DNA from: Pseudomonadota bacterium
GTDB taxonomy: Bacteria; Pseudomonadota; Alphaproteobacteria; Micavibrionales; Micavibrionaceae
DNA: 33,595 bases
Reading direction: 5' to 3'
Assembly: GCA_963204825.1 (NCBI GenBank)
Contig: CAUJHN010000052.1
Span: forward strand, 1-33,595
Shown here in pieces: positions 23,454-32,568 of this stretch; the stretch's first letter is position 1; each line of letters opens with the position of its first letter. The position numbers were made by a program, and so were the translations under genes. Below the pieces are notes generated by a model. That model made no database searches. It was not told the DNA's origin and saw nothing but the letters and a program-made list of their open reading frames with translations.

Positions 23454-23507
23454 CTTCCTAAACTTGATCCTAGGAAGAGTATATCATTTACATAAATAAT
23501 AAGTAAA
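23454..23507 (-). promoter_or_regulatory. Promoter and overlapping dyad for the RTX-like gene
   Basis: On the minus strand TTTACT (23502-23507), an 18-base spacer and TATACT (23478-23483) look like a sigma-70 promoter. A 7-bp inverted repeat, CTTCCTA/TAGGAAG with a 10-base gap (23454-23460 and 23471-23477), covers the expected +1 and includes the ribosome site. It is a candidate operator. Confidence 0.45.
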
Positions 23508-23524
23508 ATTACCCCAGAAAACCG

Positions 23525-24430
23525 CTATTTTGCGGCCAGAGCCAGGGTTTTGCCCGCCCCTTTATAGCCCGTCAAATGCATGAAAAGCGTGCCATATTCG
23601 GTTTTTACGCGGATTTTGACCGGCACCGCGGGTTCCCCCGGGGCCATCTGTGCAAGCCAGATCGTCGGCATTTTGCCGCGCTCCCGCCCCTGCTCCTGAA
23701 TGGACAACCACCCACGTGGTTTCTTATGCCATTTTCCTTCAAGCGGCTTTACCTCAATCGTGCATTCCGTGGCAGGGCCGGAATAGATGTTATATTCATT
23801 CCCTTTCAAAACCACCTGTTGTTGATGATGGAAAATCAGGTTGTAGCTGCGCGCGCCATCGAAGATTTTATCGGAACCTTCGCATTTTCCGCCTTCGGCA
23901 ATTTTGTTCATCACTTTAAGCGTCGAGCTGAGAATATCCGTGGAGTTATCGGGCAATCCTTTTTCCGTTTCTTCGGGCCCATCTTTTTCGCGGTTGTGAA
24001 TGCGGAACTGTTTGAAGGAGCCGTCCTTGTTGTACAAGAACTCCGTCAGTTCTTTTTCATCACGCCAGGTCGTATCGGAAAAATGTATTTCAGGCTGCGG
24101 GAACGCCTTTTTAACGTCATACCAGCCATGGGTTTCAAAGACGCCTTTCCATGGCGCAAGTTTTGCCAGCATACCGTGCGTGTAAGCGCCAAGACGCAGC
24201 AGATATTTATTTTTGGCTTTTAAGTCTACGTCCAGATCGGCGGATACGACATGAAAGCCGCCCGCGTAGACATCGTATTTCATCTTCTGGTAATCGGTGG
24301 CCAAAGCCTTTGCCATTTTTTCCTGGGCGTAAGCGGGCGATACGCTGCCATTAACGGCAAAGGCGGTCAGCGCACATGCCGCGGCCACCAAGACCTTTCT
24401 TGAGGCTTTTAACATCTTCGGCGTTTCCAT
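23525..24430 (-). CDS. Exported DUF3108 protein
   Basis: A 301-aa periplasmic or outer-membrane-associated protein of the DUF3108 family, common in Alphaproteobacteria and without an assigned biochemical role. Residues 1-35 form a signal peptide ending AYA-QE. The family pattern is present: YDVYAGGFHVVSADLDVDLK near 53-72, a GMLAKLAPWKGVFETHGWY block near 85-103, and IFDGARSYNLIFHHQQ near 189-204. The C-terminal half has the usual KPLEGKWHKKPRGWLSI strand region. The ATG at 24428-24430 has a strong AGGAGG site upstream. A short CCGC/GCGG hairpin overlapping the stop (23522-23535) with Ts on the minus strand might be a weak terminator. Confidence 0.85.
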   Translation of the reverse strand: METPKMLKASRKVLVAAACALTAFAVNGSVSPAYAQEKMAKALATDYQKMKYDVYAGGFHVVSADLDVDLKAKNKYLLRLGAYTHGMLAKLAPWKGVFETHGWYDVKKAFPQPEIHFSDTTWRDEKELTEFLYNKDGSFKQFRIHNREKDGPEETEKGLPDNSTDILSSTLKVMNKIAEGGKCEGSDKIFDGARSYNLIFHHQQQVVLKGNEYNIYSGPATECTIEVKPLEGKWHKKPRGWLSIQEQGRERGKMPTIWLAQMAPGEPAVPVKIRVKTEYGTLFMHLTGYKGAGKTLALAAK

Positions 24431-24559
24431 CGTTTACCCCTCCTAAAGCGAGAACCTTGATTCCCTTTCTTAGCATCTTTCCCCCCTTCCAGAGAAGTGG
24501 GTGACGCAAGGCAATTTCCAGTTGTTTGCGGGAATAATATGGCATCGTCCCCCATTTCA

Positions 24560-25642
24560 TCAATGGATGGCGTATTCCATTTTCTTGCTTTGATGGTCGA
24601 CGCCGCTTTCGTCCTCTTTGACACGCGCTTCGTCAAAGCGGGCGATCAAATCCGTGTCAACGTCGTTTGCGGGTTCAGGTGCATCCTCCTTCAAAAGCCC
24701 CTGTTCGGCCATTTGCCGAACAACCTGCTGCGTAATCTGGGGGGTTACCTGCTGCACGACCTGCGCGACGGTCGCAGGGTCCAGAGGCGCAGCGCCGGAA
24801 GGGGGTTGCAAAGGCGGGCGCGGATCCGGTGGCGCGGGAATCGGCTGGGCCGGTTGCGCCGGCGGCGTTACGGGGCCTGGTGCTGGCGGCGGCGCGGGCG
24901 GCGCATGGGGAGTCGGCTCCGGCTGTATTTCAGGCCCGGCCGGACCAGGCGGTGCAATTTCAGGCCCCGGAACCTGGCCGGGTTGAATATCAGGCTGCTT
25001 TGGCGGTTCAGGTTTCGGATCCTGCACCTGCAAGGATAAGCCTCCGTCCCGCGACGTAGCGACGACATCGCCCACCGGCACCGCATTGCCTTTGCCAACC
25101 ACCAGTGAAAGCGCATCCTGCGTTTTGGCGCGCAGTTCATGCAACACGCGCAGAAAACGTTCGGGGTTTTCGATGGCGGGAAGACGGATGTCGCCCAGGA
25201 AACGACAGTCGAGCAGGATATAGGCATATCCAAAAATGCGGCCAAGATGCCCCATATCCATATTTTCACCCCGGACTTCTTCCAGGTCTATCTGTCTTAC
25301 CTTGACGAAAAGCAGTCCCGTTTTTTCGATGATACGGCGGTTTGACAGGCCGACTTCGGTGACGAGGATTTTCAACACGAATAAAAAAAAGATTAGAAAA
25401 CCGCCCGCCATCATGAAAAGCATCATGGCGTTGGAAACGGACATAAGCGCCGCCGGAAACGCATAGGAGTTTGTGGCGCCGCCCACGTACATAAGGCCGC
25501 GTGTAATCAAAGAATGCAGCAACCAGCCGATGCCGGCGAAGCCGATGAACCAGGTAAGGCCTTTGACCACGTAAATCCAGTGAAGACGGGCAATGCCTAT
25601 CAACTCTTCATCCTTGGCGATAATTTTTCTTATATAGGACAT
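24560..25642 (-). CDS. Membrane PH-domain (bPH2/DUF304) protein with proline-rich tail
   Basis: A 360-aa inner-membrane protein. Two membrane helices (about 25-50 and 72-95) precede a bacterial PH-like domain (about 96-175) with the family core LSNRRIIEKTGLL and VRQIDLEEVRGENMDMGHLGRIFGYAYI. Residues about 207-290 are a proline-rich linker with many PxP and PAPPP units, followed by a glutamine-rich helix (VAQVVQQVTPQITQQVVRQM) and an acidic end. The tail is unusual for the family and may span a compartment or bind a partner; the orientation is not known. The ATG at 25640-25642 has AGAGG about 10 bases upstream. It shares strand with the M48 protease gene 83 bases upstream. Confidence 0.82.
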   Translation of the reverse strand: MSYIRKIIAKDEELIGIARLHWIYVVKGLTWFIGFAGIGWLLHSLITRGLMYVGGATNSYAFPAALMSVSNAMMLFMMAGGFLIFFLFVLKILVTEVGLSNRRIIEKTGLLFVKVRQIDLEEVRGENMDMGHLGRIFGYAYILLDCRFLGDIRLPAIENPERFLRVLHELRAKTQDALSLVVGKGNAVPVGDVVATSRDGGLSLQVQDPKPEPPKQPDIQPGQVPGPEIAPPGPAGPEIQPEPTPHAPPAPPPAPGPVTPPAQPAQPIPAPPDPRPPLQPPSGAAPLDPATVAQVVQQVTPQITQQVVRQMAEQGLLKEDAPEPANDVDTDLIARFDEARVKEDESGVDHQSKKMEYAIH

Positions 25643-25725
25643 GGCTTAAGGGACCTCTAACGTTGCGGAAAAACAAACCGCCGTCATGGAACAAAGGTTC
25701 CCGTTCTCGTCCGATGCCTTTGATT

Positions 25726-26820
25726 TCAGTTCATTTTGTCCAGATCGCGCAGTATGTCATCGCCGGTCTTTTCTTCGGGCACAAGCGGCAGACCTCTGGT
25801 CTGCTTATCCTTGATTTCCGCGACCGTCTTTTTGATCGAAAGGAACCGCTTTACGGAAGATGGATGCGTTGTGCCGGCCAGATGGATGGATTGGGGATAG
25901 GTTGCGCCGAAACGGCGGTGGAACTGCATCGCCTTGTCCAAATCATAGCCGGCGCGCGCCAGCATATAGACACCGACATAGTCAGCTTCGGTTTCCTTTG
26001 CCTGGGAGAATGCGCTGCCTGCAAGCCCTCCGAGCCGATCATACAGATCCAGCCCCAGCGCTGATTCAATGATCACGCCGACGATCTGCGATAAAAAGAT
26101 ATTTATTTCCCTGATCTGCGCATGCAGGCGCACATTGTGCGCAAGCTCGTGCGAGAAGATGGCCGCGACTTCTCCGTCATCGGCGGCATAGCGCAGCATC
26201 CCTGTCGTAAAGACGATATTGGCGGAATCGGCATAGGCATTGACGTCATCGTCATCCTCCATGGCGATGAAAGAAGCGCACGCAGCTGGAGGATTAAATG
26301 TTATGTCCTGCTTTGCGCCTTTCCGCCCGCGTTCCACCGTGATGGTTATAGGGAGCGTTACATCACGCCCGTCTTTCCAGATTACGTCGTAGAATTTTTT
26401 CTTACCCTTTTCTCCCGAAGGAATGGAAACGCCATTGACGGCCACAATCTGATCACCGGGAACGATTTTTCCTTCGACCGGGGAGCCAGGCGCGATATAG
26501 GCGACGGTCAACTGATTTTGCAGCCCGTAATAAATCTGCATGGCATCTTTAAATTCTTCCGCAACGCCTGAAAGGCTTTCGAGCATCATGCCATGGTAAG
26601 GCCAAATTTTTTGGCCACATAAAGGCGCGTTCGCCGCCGTGATCGGCATGCCGATCCGATAGAGGCGCTTTAACTGCTCCGTTTTTTCTTCGGCGGCCAT
26701 GCGCTTTTGGATGCGGACCTCTTCCAGCGCTTCTTCATTTGACACAGGCGGCGATTTCGTTGTCGGCGCACAGGCGGAAATACAAAGCAATAACAGGAGA
26801 AAAATCAAAACTGCTTTCAT
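25726..26820 (-). CDS. M48 metallopeptidase lipoprotein with PDZ domain
   Basis: A 364-aa predicted lipoprotein protease. The lipobox is ISAC with C17, giving a membrane-anchored periplasmic protein. A PDZ domain lies at about 100-175 (APGSPVEGKIVPGDQIVAVNG at 110-130). The M48 active site is HELAH (224-228) with third ligand E278 in ETEADYVG, as in HtpX/BepA-type zinc proteases that act in envelope quality control. I chose the ATG at 26818-26820 because the lipoprotein signal starts there; an upstream in-frame extension to 26865 would spoil it. The gene is divergent from dapD. The substrate is unknown. PDZ before the peptidase domain is a less common order than stand-alone M48 plus TPR (BepA). 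Confidence 0.9.
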   Translation of the reverse strand: MKAVLIFLLLLLCISACAPTTKSPPVSNEEALEEVRIQKRMAAEEKTEQLKRLYRIGMPITAANAPLCGQKIWPYHGMMLESLSGVAEEFKDAMQIYYGLQNQLTVAYIAPGSPVEGKIVPGDQIVAVNGVSIPSGEKGKKKFYDVIWKDGRDVTLPITITVERGRKGAKQDITFNPPAACASFIAMEDDDDVNAYADSANIVFTTGMLRYAADDGEVAAIFSHELAHNVRLHAQIREINIFLSQIVGVIIESALGLDLYDRLGGLAGSAFSQAKETEADYVGVYMLARAGYDLDKAMQFHRRFGATYPQSIHLAGTTHPSSVKRFLSIKKTVAEIKDKQTRGLPLVPEEKTGDDILRDLDKMN

Positions 26821-26960
26821 GGTGCCAACAGTGTCCGGTCTTTTTGCAGCGCTTGGCAAGGTCAAAAACGCGGTACCTAGGACTTATGCCATCAAAACCG
26901 CTTGAGTGCGCGGGTAATATATGGTCAATTGCGACATTCAAATAAAGGGATTATGACGCC

Positions 26961-27821
26961 ATGGCCAATAGCGCACGACTGCAAGACCCGTCCATCGCCG
27001 CCATCATAGAAGCTGCATGGGATGCCAAAGATACAATTTCCCCCGCGACGAAAGGCGAAGTGCGCGATGCGGTCGAGGAAGCCCTGACACTGCTCGATTC
27101 CGGTGTGGCGCGCATTGCGGAGAAAACGGATGCCGGATGGCAGGTAAATCAATGGCTGAAGAAAGCCGTACTGCTTTCTTTCAGGCTGAATCCGATGGAA
27201 ATGATATCCAACGGGCCAGGCGAAGCCAGCTGGTGGGATAAAGTGCCGTCCAAATTCAATGGCTGGAAAGACGAAGATTTTAAAAAGTCGGGCTTTCGCG
27301 CCGTGCCGAACTGCATCGTGCGCCGCTCGGCCTTTATCGCACCGAACGTCGTTTTAATGCCGTCTTTTGTCAATCTTGGCGCCTATGTCGGTGAAGGCAC
27401 GATGATCGATACATGGGCGACCGTGGGATCCTGCGCGCAAATCGGGAAAAACTGCCACATATCGGGCGGCGTCGGCATCGGCGGCGTTCTGGAACCGTTG
27501 CAGGCAGGCCCCGTCATCATCGAGGACAATGTGTTTATCGGCGCGCGGTCCGAAGTCGCCGAAGGCGTGGTCGTGGAAGAAGGCGCGGTGCTCTCCATGG
27601 GTGTTTTCCTTGGTGCCTCCACCAAAATCATCGACCGGGAAACAGGCGAGATTTTTATGGGCCGCGTGCCCGCCTATTGCGTGGTGGTGCCGGGAGCCAT
27701 GCCTGGAAAAGCCTTACCAAACGGCGCACCCGGGCCTTCGTTGGCCTGCGCCGTCATCGTCAAGCGCGTGGACGCCAAAACCCGCAGCAAAACAGGCATC
27801 AATGAGTTGCTTAGGGATTAA
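26961..27821 (+). CDS. dapD: 2,3,4,5-tetrahydropyridine-2,6-dicarboxylate N-succinyltransferase
   Basis: DapD succinylates tetrahydrodipicolinate in the succinylase route to meso-diaminopimelate and lysine. The 286-aa length is typical (about 275-285). The N-terminal helical domain ends near [13 protein letters not shown] left-handed beta-helix follows with hexapeptide repeats and the family blocks [19 protein letters not shown] and [20 protein letters not shown]. The C-terminus has [12 protein letters not shown]. The ATG at 26961 is preceded by AAAGGGA about 12 bases away. Its pathway partner dapE lies 1.2 kb downstream on the same strand with one gene between. Confidence 0.96.
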   Translation: MANSARLQDPSIAAIIEAAWDAKDTISPATKGEVRDAVEEALTLLDSGVARIAEKTDAGWQVNQWLKKAVLLSFRLNPMEMISNGPGEASWWDKVPSKFNGWKDEDFKKSGFRAVPNCIVRRSAFIAPNVVLMPSFVNLGAYVGEGTMIDTWATVGSCAQIGKNCHISGGVGIGGVLEPLQAGPVIIEDNVFIGARSEVAEGVVVEEGAVLSMGVFLGASTKIIDRETGEIFMGRVPAYCVVVPGAMPGKALPNGAPGPSLACAVIVKRVDAKTRSKTGINELLRD

Positions 27822-27836
27822 GGATTAGATATTAGT

Positions 27837-27887
27837 AAAACATAATGTTTTTTGTTTTATGAAAAGAGTTGCGAGGGTCCTCTTTTC
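27837..27887 (+). terminator. Weak tandem hairpins after dapD
   Basis: AAAACA/TGTTTT around TAA (27837-27851), continued by T to 27853, could be a weak AU-only terminator. A second perfect 8-bp hairpin (GAAAAGAG 27861-27868 with CTCTTTTC 27880-27887) follows. Together they separate dapD from the HD gene, but both are weaker than the other terminators in the window. Confidence 0.35.
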
Positions 27888-27923
27888 CTAGTAGAAAGCC
27901 GCACATTAAAGTGTGTGATTTGT

Positions 27924-28964
27924 ATGGTTATGACCCCTGTAAAAAATTTTAAGGCCGCTTTTTTACCTAGCCTGACTACGCGTTTTGCTAACGAAGCAGC
28001 TTTGCGTGACTATCGGGGGGAATTTGCCGCATATACGGCAAAGGCAATTCATAAATTGCCCTTGGCCAGCGCGGCAAACAGGTTCCGGCTTTCAAAGGCA
28101 AGGGGGCGTTTCAGGAAGGATGGAAACACACCGGCCGAGAGTCATGAGCAAAGACATATTATCACTGCGAACAGTCTTCTAAACAAACATGACTTCATTA
28201 TCCCGGCCGTGGTCGATAAATATGGAACTGCCGATGCCTTCATGACCGGCATCATTCTTCACGATATACCGGAAGATAGGATCGCCTCTACTGTCATGCT
28301 TAAGCGCCATCTGCATCATACGAACGGACACAGGAACGGCAAAGACCGCAAACAAGCTTTCCTGATCGTCGACTGCCTGACGAGAAAGGCGAAGACAAAA
28401 CACAGATCCGTGCGCGACAGACAAATGAAACAGCTACTCCGTCATCCTTATGCATTCATAATTAAGCAGATAGACTGGTGTGACAAGCTTGCAACCATGA
28501 TCGGCGTTCCGCATTTCGAAGATAATAACATGCAGGGCATTATCAAAGTTCTGGAAGAAACCGCGCGGTATTTTTTGGACACAAACCAGAGATATGCGCA
28601 AAGAGCCATGCGGACATTTCCGTTTGCCCGCGGCGCCATCAAAGCCATGGATAATGTTATGGGCCTGCAATATGAAATTCTTTTGCGTTATGTGCATGCC
28701 GCACCCGGCAACGATGGATTTAAAATAAGACACCCGATAAGTTCTTTTGACCGGTTTTTACCAAGCACCATACAAACGCTTGAGTGCGTTCCACGCGGCG
28801 TACATTACATCCATAATATGTTAGACCGTATAGAGGCAGCAGGTAATCCGGCCCATCAAGAGATGCTCTGCGAAATAAAAGGCAAGTTTTCCGCTATCGA
28901 GACTTCTTTACAAACGCGCACGGTTGTTGTTTCTCGTGCCTTAACTTCCGCCACGCTCATTTGA
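27924..28964 (+). CDS. HD-domain protein resembling the RelA/SpoT alarmone hydrolase domain
   Basis: A 346-aa protein (from ATG 27924; ATG 27930 is equally possible, and a TTG at 27852 gives 370 aa). The middle looks like a (p)ppGpp-hydrolase HD domain: RHIITANSLL with H78, LHDIPED (112-118, with H113, D114, E117, D118) matching HDVVED, VDCLTRKAK (149-157) matching the G-V-T-K-L-S-K block, and IKQIDWCDKL with D187 matching L-A-D-R-L. The asparagine usually four residues after that aspartate is threonine here. No synthetase motifs are seen, and the last 130 residues are unfamiliar. This would be a stand-alone alarmone- or nucleotide-hydrolase-like protein, which is inference from motifs. It lies between dapD and dapE without a clear ribosome site. 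Confidence 0.6.
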   Translation: MVMTPVKNFKAAFLPSLTTRFANEAALRDYRGEFAAYTAKAIHKLPLASAANRFRLSKARGRFRKDGNTPAESHEQRHIITANSLLNKHDFIIPAVVDKYGTADAFMTGIILHDIPEDRIASTVMLKRHLHHTNGHRNGKDRKQAFLIVDCLTRKAKTKHRSVRDRQMKQLLRHPYAFIIKQIDWCDKLATMIGVPHFEDNNMQGIIKVLEETARYFLDTNQRYAQRAMRTFPFARGAIKAMDNVMGLQYEILLRYVHAAPGNDGFKIRHPISSFDRFLPSTIQTLECVPRGVHYIHNMLDRIEAAGNPAHQEMLCEIKGKFSAIETSLQTRTVVVSRALTSATLI

Positions 28965-29048
28965 TACGTTATGTGAATAAAATTCCGTTCTTCTGTAAGC
29001 GCTCTTTTCGGTTAGAATTATAATCCTGTTGTTTTACAAGGGAAATTC

Positions 29049-30188
29049 ATGCCGGACGCACTTTCCATCGCGCAAAAACTCATTCGCTGCAAATCCATTA
29101 CGCCCGAAGATGACGGCGCGATGGCATATCTTTCTTCCGTGCTGAAATCGATGGGGTTTGAAATCTTCGATCTGCCGTTCGACGGGCGCGAATCCTACCC
29201 CGTCAAAAACATCTTCGCCCGCATTGGCAAAGGCGCCCCCCATTTGTGTTTTGCGGGGCATACGGATGTCGTGCCGCCCGGCGACGAGAGCGCGTGGAGC
29301 GTCCCGCCTTTTGCCGGCGAAGTAAAAGGCGATTCCCTGATCGGGCGCGGGGCATCCGATATGAAGGGCAATATCGCAGCCTTTATGGCGGCAGCCGAAA
29401 AGTTTCTTGTAGCCAATAAAAATTTTACAGGGTCCATGAGCCTTCTTATCACGGGCGATGAGGAAAAAGACGCGGTCAACGGCACCAGCCGCGTTCTGGA
29501 ATGGATGAAAAAAAATAATCATGTGCCCGATGTGTGCATCGTGGGAGAGCCTTCAAATCCTGATTATATCGGGCAGGAAATAAAAATCGGGCGGCGCGGG
29601 TCGCTCACGGGGAAACTGACTGTTAAAGGAAAACAGGGCCATGTCGCCTACCCGGACCGGGCGGACAATCCCTTGCCGCGTATGATCGCGCTGCTCGACG
29701 CACTAGAGCGCACTGTGTTTGATAAAGGCTCCGCCCATTTCCCGCAGAGCAACCTGGAGATCACCACGATCGATGTCGGCAACAAGGCGGATAATGTCAT
29801 CCCCGCCATGGCAACGGCTTCGTTCAATGTGCGGTTTTCCGATAGGTGGACCGGTGAAGCGCTGGAAGAGAAAATTCGCGAGGTTCTTAATAAGGCTTCT
29901 ATGGAATATGAAATAAAATTTATACGCGGCGCGGAGAGTTTTTTAACCCAGCCGGGGCCATGGACGGCGCTTGTCTGCAACACGGTGGAAGCGGTCACGG
30001 GGCATAAACCCGCGATGACAACAAATGGCGGAACGTCCGATGCGCGCTTCGTCGCGCAATATTGCCCTGTCGTGGAGTTCGGCATGGTGAATAAGTCGAT
30101 TCATCAGGTGGATGAGTTCTGTACGCTATCGCAGCTTGAAAAATGTGAATCGATTTACCATGAAATATTAAAACGATATTTCGTGTGA
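29049..30188 (+). CDS. dapE: Succinyl-diaminopimelate desuccinylase
   Basis: DapE is a di-zinc M20 hydrolase that releases succinate from N-succinyl-LL-diaminopimelate, leading to meso-DAP for peptidoglycan and lysine. The 379-aa length matches the family. AGHTDVVPPG supplies H71 and D73, RGASDMKG supplies D105 (bridging ligand), and TGDEEKDAVNG supplies E139/E140 (catalytic base and ligand). The C-terminal NGGTSDARF and GMVNKSIHQVDE blocks are also standard, the latter with the last histidine ligand. The ATG at 29049 has AAGGGA about 7 bases upstream. A strong terminator follows the gene. Confidence 0.96.
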   Translation: MPDALSIAQKLIRCKSITPEDDGAMAYLSSVLKSMGFEIFDLPFDGRESYPVKNIFARIGKGAPHLCFAGHTDVVPPGDESAWSVPPFAGEVKGDSLIGRGASDMKGNIAAFMAAAEKFLVANKNFTGSMSLLITGDEEKDAVNGTSRVLEWMKKNNHVPDVCIVGEPSNPDYIGQEIKIGRRGSLTGKLTVKGKQGHVAYPDRADNPLPRMIALLDALERTVFDKGSAHFPQSNLEITTIDVGNKADNVIPAMATASFNVRFSDRWTGEALEEKIREVLNKASMEYEIKFIRGAESFLTQPGPWTALVCNTVEAVTGHKPAMTTNGGTSDARFVAQYCPVVEFGMVNKSIHQVDEFCTLSQLEKCESIYHEILKRYFV

Positions 30189-30319
30189 CGCATTTTAGCC
30201 ACAATCTTTCTTGAAATCATCATGATCTGAACAAACCGCCGCGCCATTGCAGGGCGAATATCATTCTTGTCACGACGACATAATCCATGTCTCTCATGAC
30301 TCTCTCTGACCCCTGACTC

Positions 30320-30356
30320 CCCTCATGACGATTTCCCCCGTCATGAGGGTTTTTTT
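30320..30356 (+). terminator. Intrinsic terminator after dapE
   Basis: Perfect 11-bp stem CCCTCATGACG (30320-30330) with CGTCATGAGGG (30339-30349), 8-base loop, then seven T (30350-30356). It reaches the convergent truA stop. The opposite strand lacks a T-run on its side, so truA needs another stop signal. Confidence 0.92.
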
Positions 30357-31102
30357 CAATAATCTATACGCATCAGGTAGAGGCCGCAGGCCGGAGCGGT
30401 GATCCCCGCCTTCGTGCGATCGCGGGCGTCCAGCACGGTTTTGATATCGGATTTTGCCCATTTCCCCTCACCCACGAGAGAGAGCGTGCCGACCATATTG
30501 CGGACCTGATGGTGGAGGAAGGATTTTCCTTCGGTTTCAAGGATGACTTCATCGCCATGGCGCGTGATGTCCAGACGGTCCAGCGTGCGCATCGGCGTTT
30601 TCGCCTGGCATTCGGAATCCCGGAAAGACGTGAAATCATGGTGGCCGATCAGAACCTGCGCGGCATCATGCATAGCCTCTGCATCGAGCGGCCGTTTAAA
30701 ATGCCAGGCGAAACCTTCATCAATGGCGAGCGGCGTCCAGCGGTTAATAATGCGGTAGCGGTAAAGTTTATTCTTTGTCGAAAAGCGCGCGTTGAATTCG
30801 GGGTCTACTTCTTCCGCATGCAAAACGGTAACTGGGTGCGGGCGCAGATGCGCGTTGATAGCCTTCGCAAGTTCAAAGCCTTCAAGCTTGCGATCACCAT
30901 AGTCCAGATCGAAATGCGCGACCTGCCCTCTTGCGTGCACGCCCGTATCGGTGCGGCCCGCCGCCTGAATGCGGATGAACTGACCGCAGAATTTTTCGAT
31001 TGCTGTTTCAATCGCGCCCTGCACGGATAGTTGATTATCCTGCGCCTGCCAGCCGACGAACGGCGCGCCGTTATATTCGATGGTGATCTTCCAGCGCTTC
31101 AT
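30356..31102 (-). CDS. truA: tRNA pseudouridine(38-40) synthase
   Basis: TruA converts uridines 38-40 of the tRNA anticodon arm to pseudouridine. The 248-aa length is normal. The N-terminal GAPFVGWQAQ (12-21) and catalytic motif AGRTDTGVHA with D52 are present, as are ARFSTKNKLYRYRI and FLHHQVRNMVGTL. The start overlaps the fmt stop by four bases (31099-31102), so it is coupled to fmt in the rmuC-def-fmt-truA row, a common alphaproteobacterial arrangement. Confidence 0.96.
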   Translation of the reverse strand: MKRWKITIEYNGAPFVGWQAQDNQLSVQGAIETAIEKFCGQFIRIQAAGRTDTGVHARGQVAHFDLDYGDRKLEGFELAKAINAHLRPHPVTVLHAEEVDPEFNARFSTKNKLYRYRIINRWTPLAIDEGFAWHFKRPLDAEAMHDAAQVLIGHHDFTSFRDSECQAKTPMRTLDRLDITRHGDEVILETEGKSFLHHQVRNMVGTLSLVGEGKWAKSDIKTVLDARDRTKAGITAPACGLYLMRIDY

Positions 31103-32040
31103 GACAGGATTTGTCCAGCCGCAATATAACCACCGCGCATGGCGTCATCTATCTTCATCGCTTTCTTATTTTCCGGCTGAACCGTTTCCAGTTTGATGCT
31201 GGTGTTGCCGCCGCAGGCGATGACGCAGTCGCCATCCAAAACGGTGCCAGGTTTTTCTTCCGGCGCGAAAGGCATGATGACGGCTTCCAGGATTTTCAGC
31301 CTCTTTCCGTCCGGCAAATCGCACCAGGTGCCGGGCCATGGGTTAAGGGCGCGGATCTGGCGGTCGATAATGGGTGCGGAGTTAGTCCAATCGATACGAC
31401 CTTCTTCCTTTTTTAACATTTTCGCATAGGTGGATCCTGTGTCCGGCTGCGGCGTCGAAATCAGCGATCCTTTTTCGGATAAGGTTTCGAGTGCTTCTAT
31501 TATCAGGGAAGAACCTATGGCCGAAAGCATGTCATGCAGGCTCGGCGTTGTCGTGGAAGGGCGAATGGCAACAGATTTTTTTGCAAACATCGGACCGGTG
31601 TCTAGTCCCACATCCATTTGCATGATCGTGATGCCGGTTTCGGAATCGCCTTCCAAAATCGCGCGCTGGATCGGCGCCGCCCCGCGCCAGCGCGGCAGAA
31701 GCGAGGCGTGGATGTTAAGGCAGCCATGCGCGGGGGCGTCTAAAATGGCCCTTGGCAGTATCAGGCCGTATGCGGCCACAACGGCGACATCAAGTTCGAG
31801 GGCCATGAACGCAGCAATGTCTTCGTCCTTTTTGAAATTAAGCGGCGTGCGCACTTCTATCCCGGCGGCCTTTGCGGCTTCGTGCACGGGCGATTCCTGC
31901 ACCTGGTGGCCGCGGCCCTTCGGGCGCGGCGGCTGCGAATAGACGCACACCACCTTATGCTTTGATGCAATAAGCGCTTTTAAGGCGGGAACGGCAAATT
32001 CCGGCGTCCCCATGAAAGCGATGCGAAGGGGCTTACTCAT
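31099..32040 (-). CDS. fmt: Methionyl-tRNA formyltransferase
   Basis: Fmt formylates initiator Met-tRNA with 10-formyltetrahydrofolate. The 313-aa length is normal. [12 protein letters not shown] (9-20) opens the formyltransferase domain; N109 and H111 in [16 protein letters not shown] and D147 in GLDTGPM form the catalytic triad. A C-terminal OB-like tRNA-binding domain follows from about residue 205 ([10 protein letters not shown] near 230). It starts 3 bases after the def stop and overlaps truA by 4 bases, so deformylase, formyltransferase and TruA are likely one transcript. Confidence 0.97.
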   Translation of the reverse strand: MSKPLRIAFMGTPEFAVPALKALIASKHKVVCVYSQPPRPKGRGHQVQESPVHEAAKAAGIEVRTPLNFKKDEDIAAFMALELDVAVVAAYGLILPRAILDAPAHGCLNIHASLLPRWRGAAPIQRAILEGDSETGITIMQMDVGLDTGPMFAKKSVAIRPSTTTPSLHDMLSAIGSSLIIEALETLSEKGSLISTPQPDTGSTYAKMLKKEEGRIDWTNSAPIIDRQIRALNPWPGTWCDLPDGKRLKILEAVIMPFAPEEKPGTVLDGDCVIACGGNTSIKLETVQPENKKAMKIDDAMRGGYIAAGQILS

Positions 32041-32043
32041 GGC

Positions 32044-32568
32044 TTACAGGGCTTCCGATTCCTTTTGCAACTTCTTCATGCGCTTGATGATCATGTTGCG
32101 TTTAAGAGCGGATATATGGTCGATGAAAAGAATGCCGTCCAGGTGGTCTATTTCATGCTGCACGCAATGGGACGCAAGGCCTTCAAACATATCTTCCTGT
32201 TCCTTGCCGTTATAGTCGAGGTATTTTACCCGCACTTGCAAGGGGCGTTCGACTTCGGCGTATTGTCCCGGAATCGAAAGGCATCCTTCTTCCCATACGC
32301 TTGGTTCTTCCGAACGCCAGATGATTTCGGGATTGGCCATGAAGATCGGTTTTTTCGTCCCTTCTTCTTCCCGCTGAGCAATATCCATGACAATAACGCG
32401 GTTCAGCATGGCAACCTGATTGGCGGCAAGACCTATGCCGGGCGCTTCATACATTGTGTAAAGCATTTTGTCGAACTGCGCGCGAATGGAATCGTCGACC
32501 GCAGTAACCGCCTTCGCTACCTGTTTCAAAACAGGGTCGGGGACTTTGATAATATTATATTTATCCAT
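32044..32568 (-). CDS. def: Peptide deformylase
   Basis: A 174-aa metal hydrolase that removes the N-formyl group from new proteins. All three family motifs are intact: GIGLAANQ (44-51), EGCLS (94-98, metal ligand C96) and HEIDH (138-142, two histidine ligands and the catalytic glutamate). The ATG at 32566-32568 gives the normal N-terminus; the same frame is open for 44 codons upstream, but that sequence lies inside rmuC and is unlike Def. The start overlaps the rmuC stop by 8 bases. It pairs functionally with fmt downstream. Confidence 0.97.
   Translation of the reverse strand: MDKYNIIKVPDPVLKQVAKAVTAVDDSIRAQFDKMLYTMYEAPGIGLAANQVAMLNRVIVMDIAQREEEGTKKPIFMANPEIIWRSEEPSVWEEGCLSIPGQYAEVERPLQVRVKYLDYNGKEQEDMFEGLASHCVQHEIDHLDGILFIDHISALKRNMIIKRMKKLQKESEAL

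Noticed and set aside
24351-24636. Minus-strand short frames before the DUF3108 gene
   Set aside because: They overlap the signal peptide coding region or the end of the PH-domain gene and have no family support.
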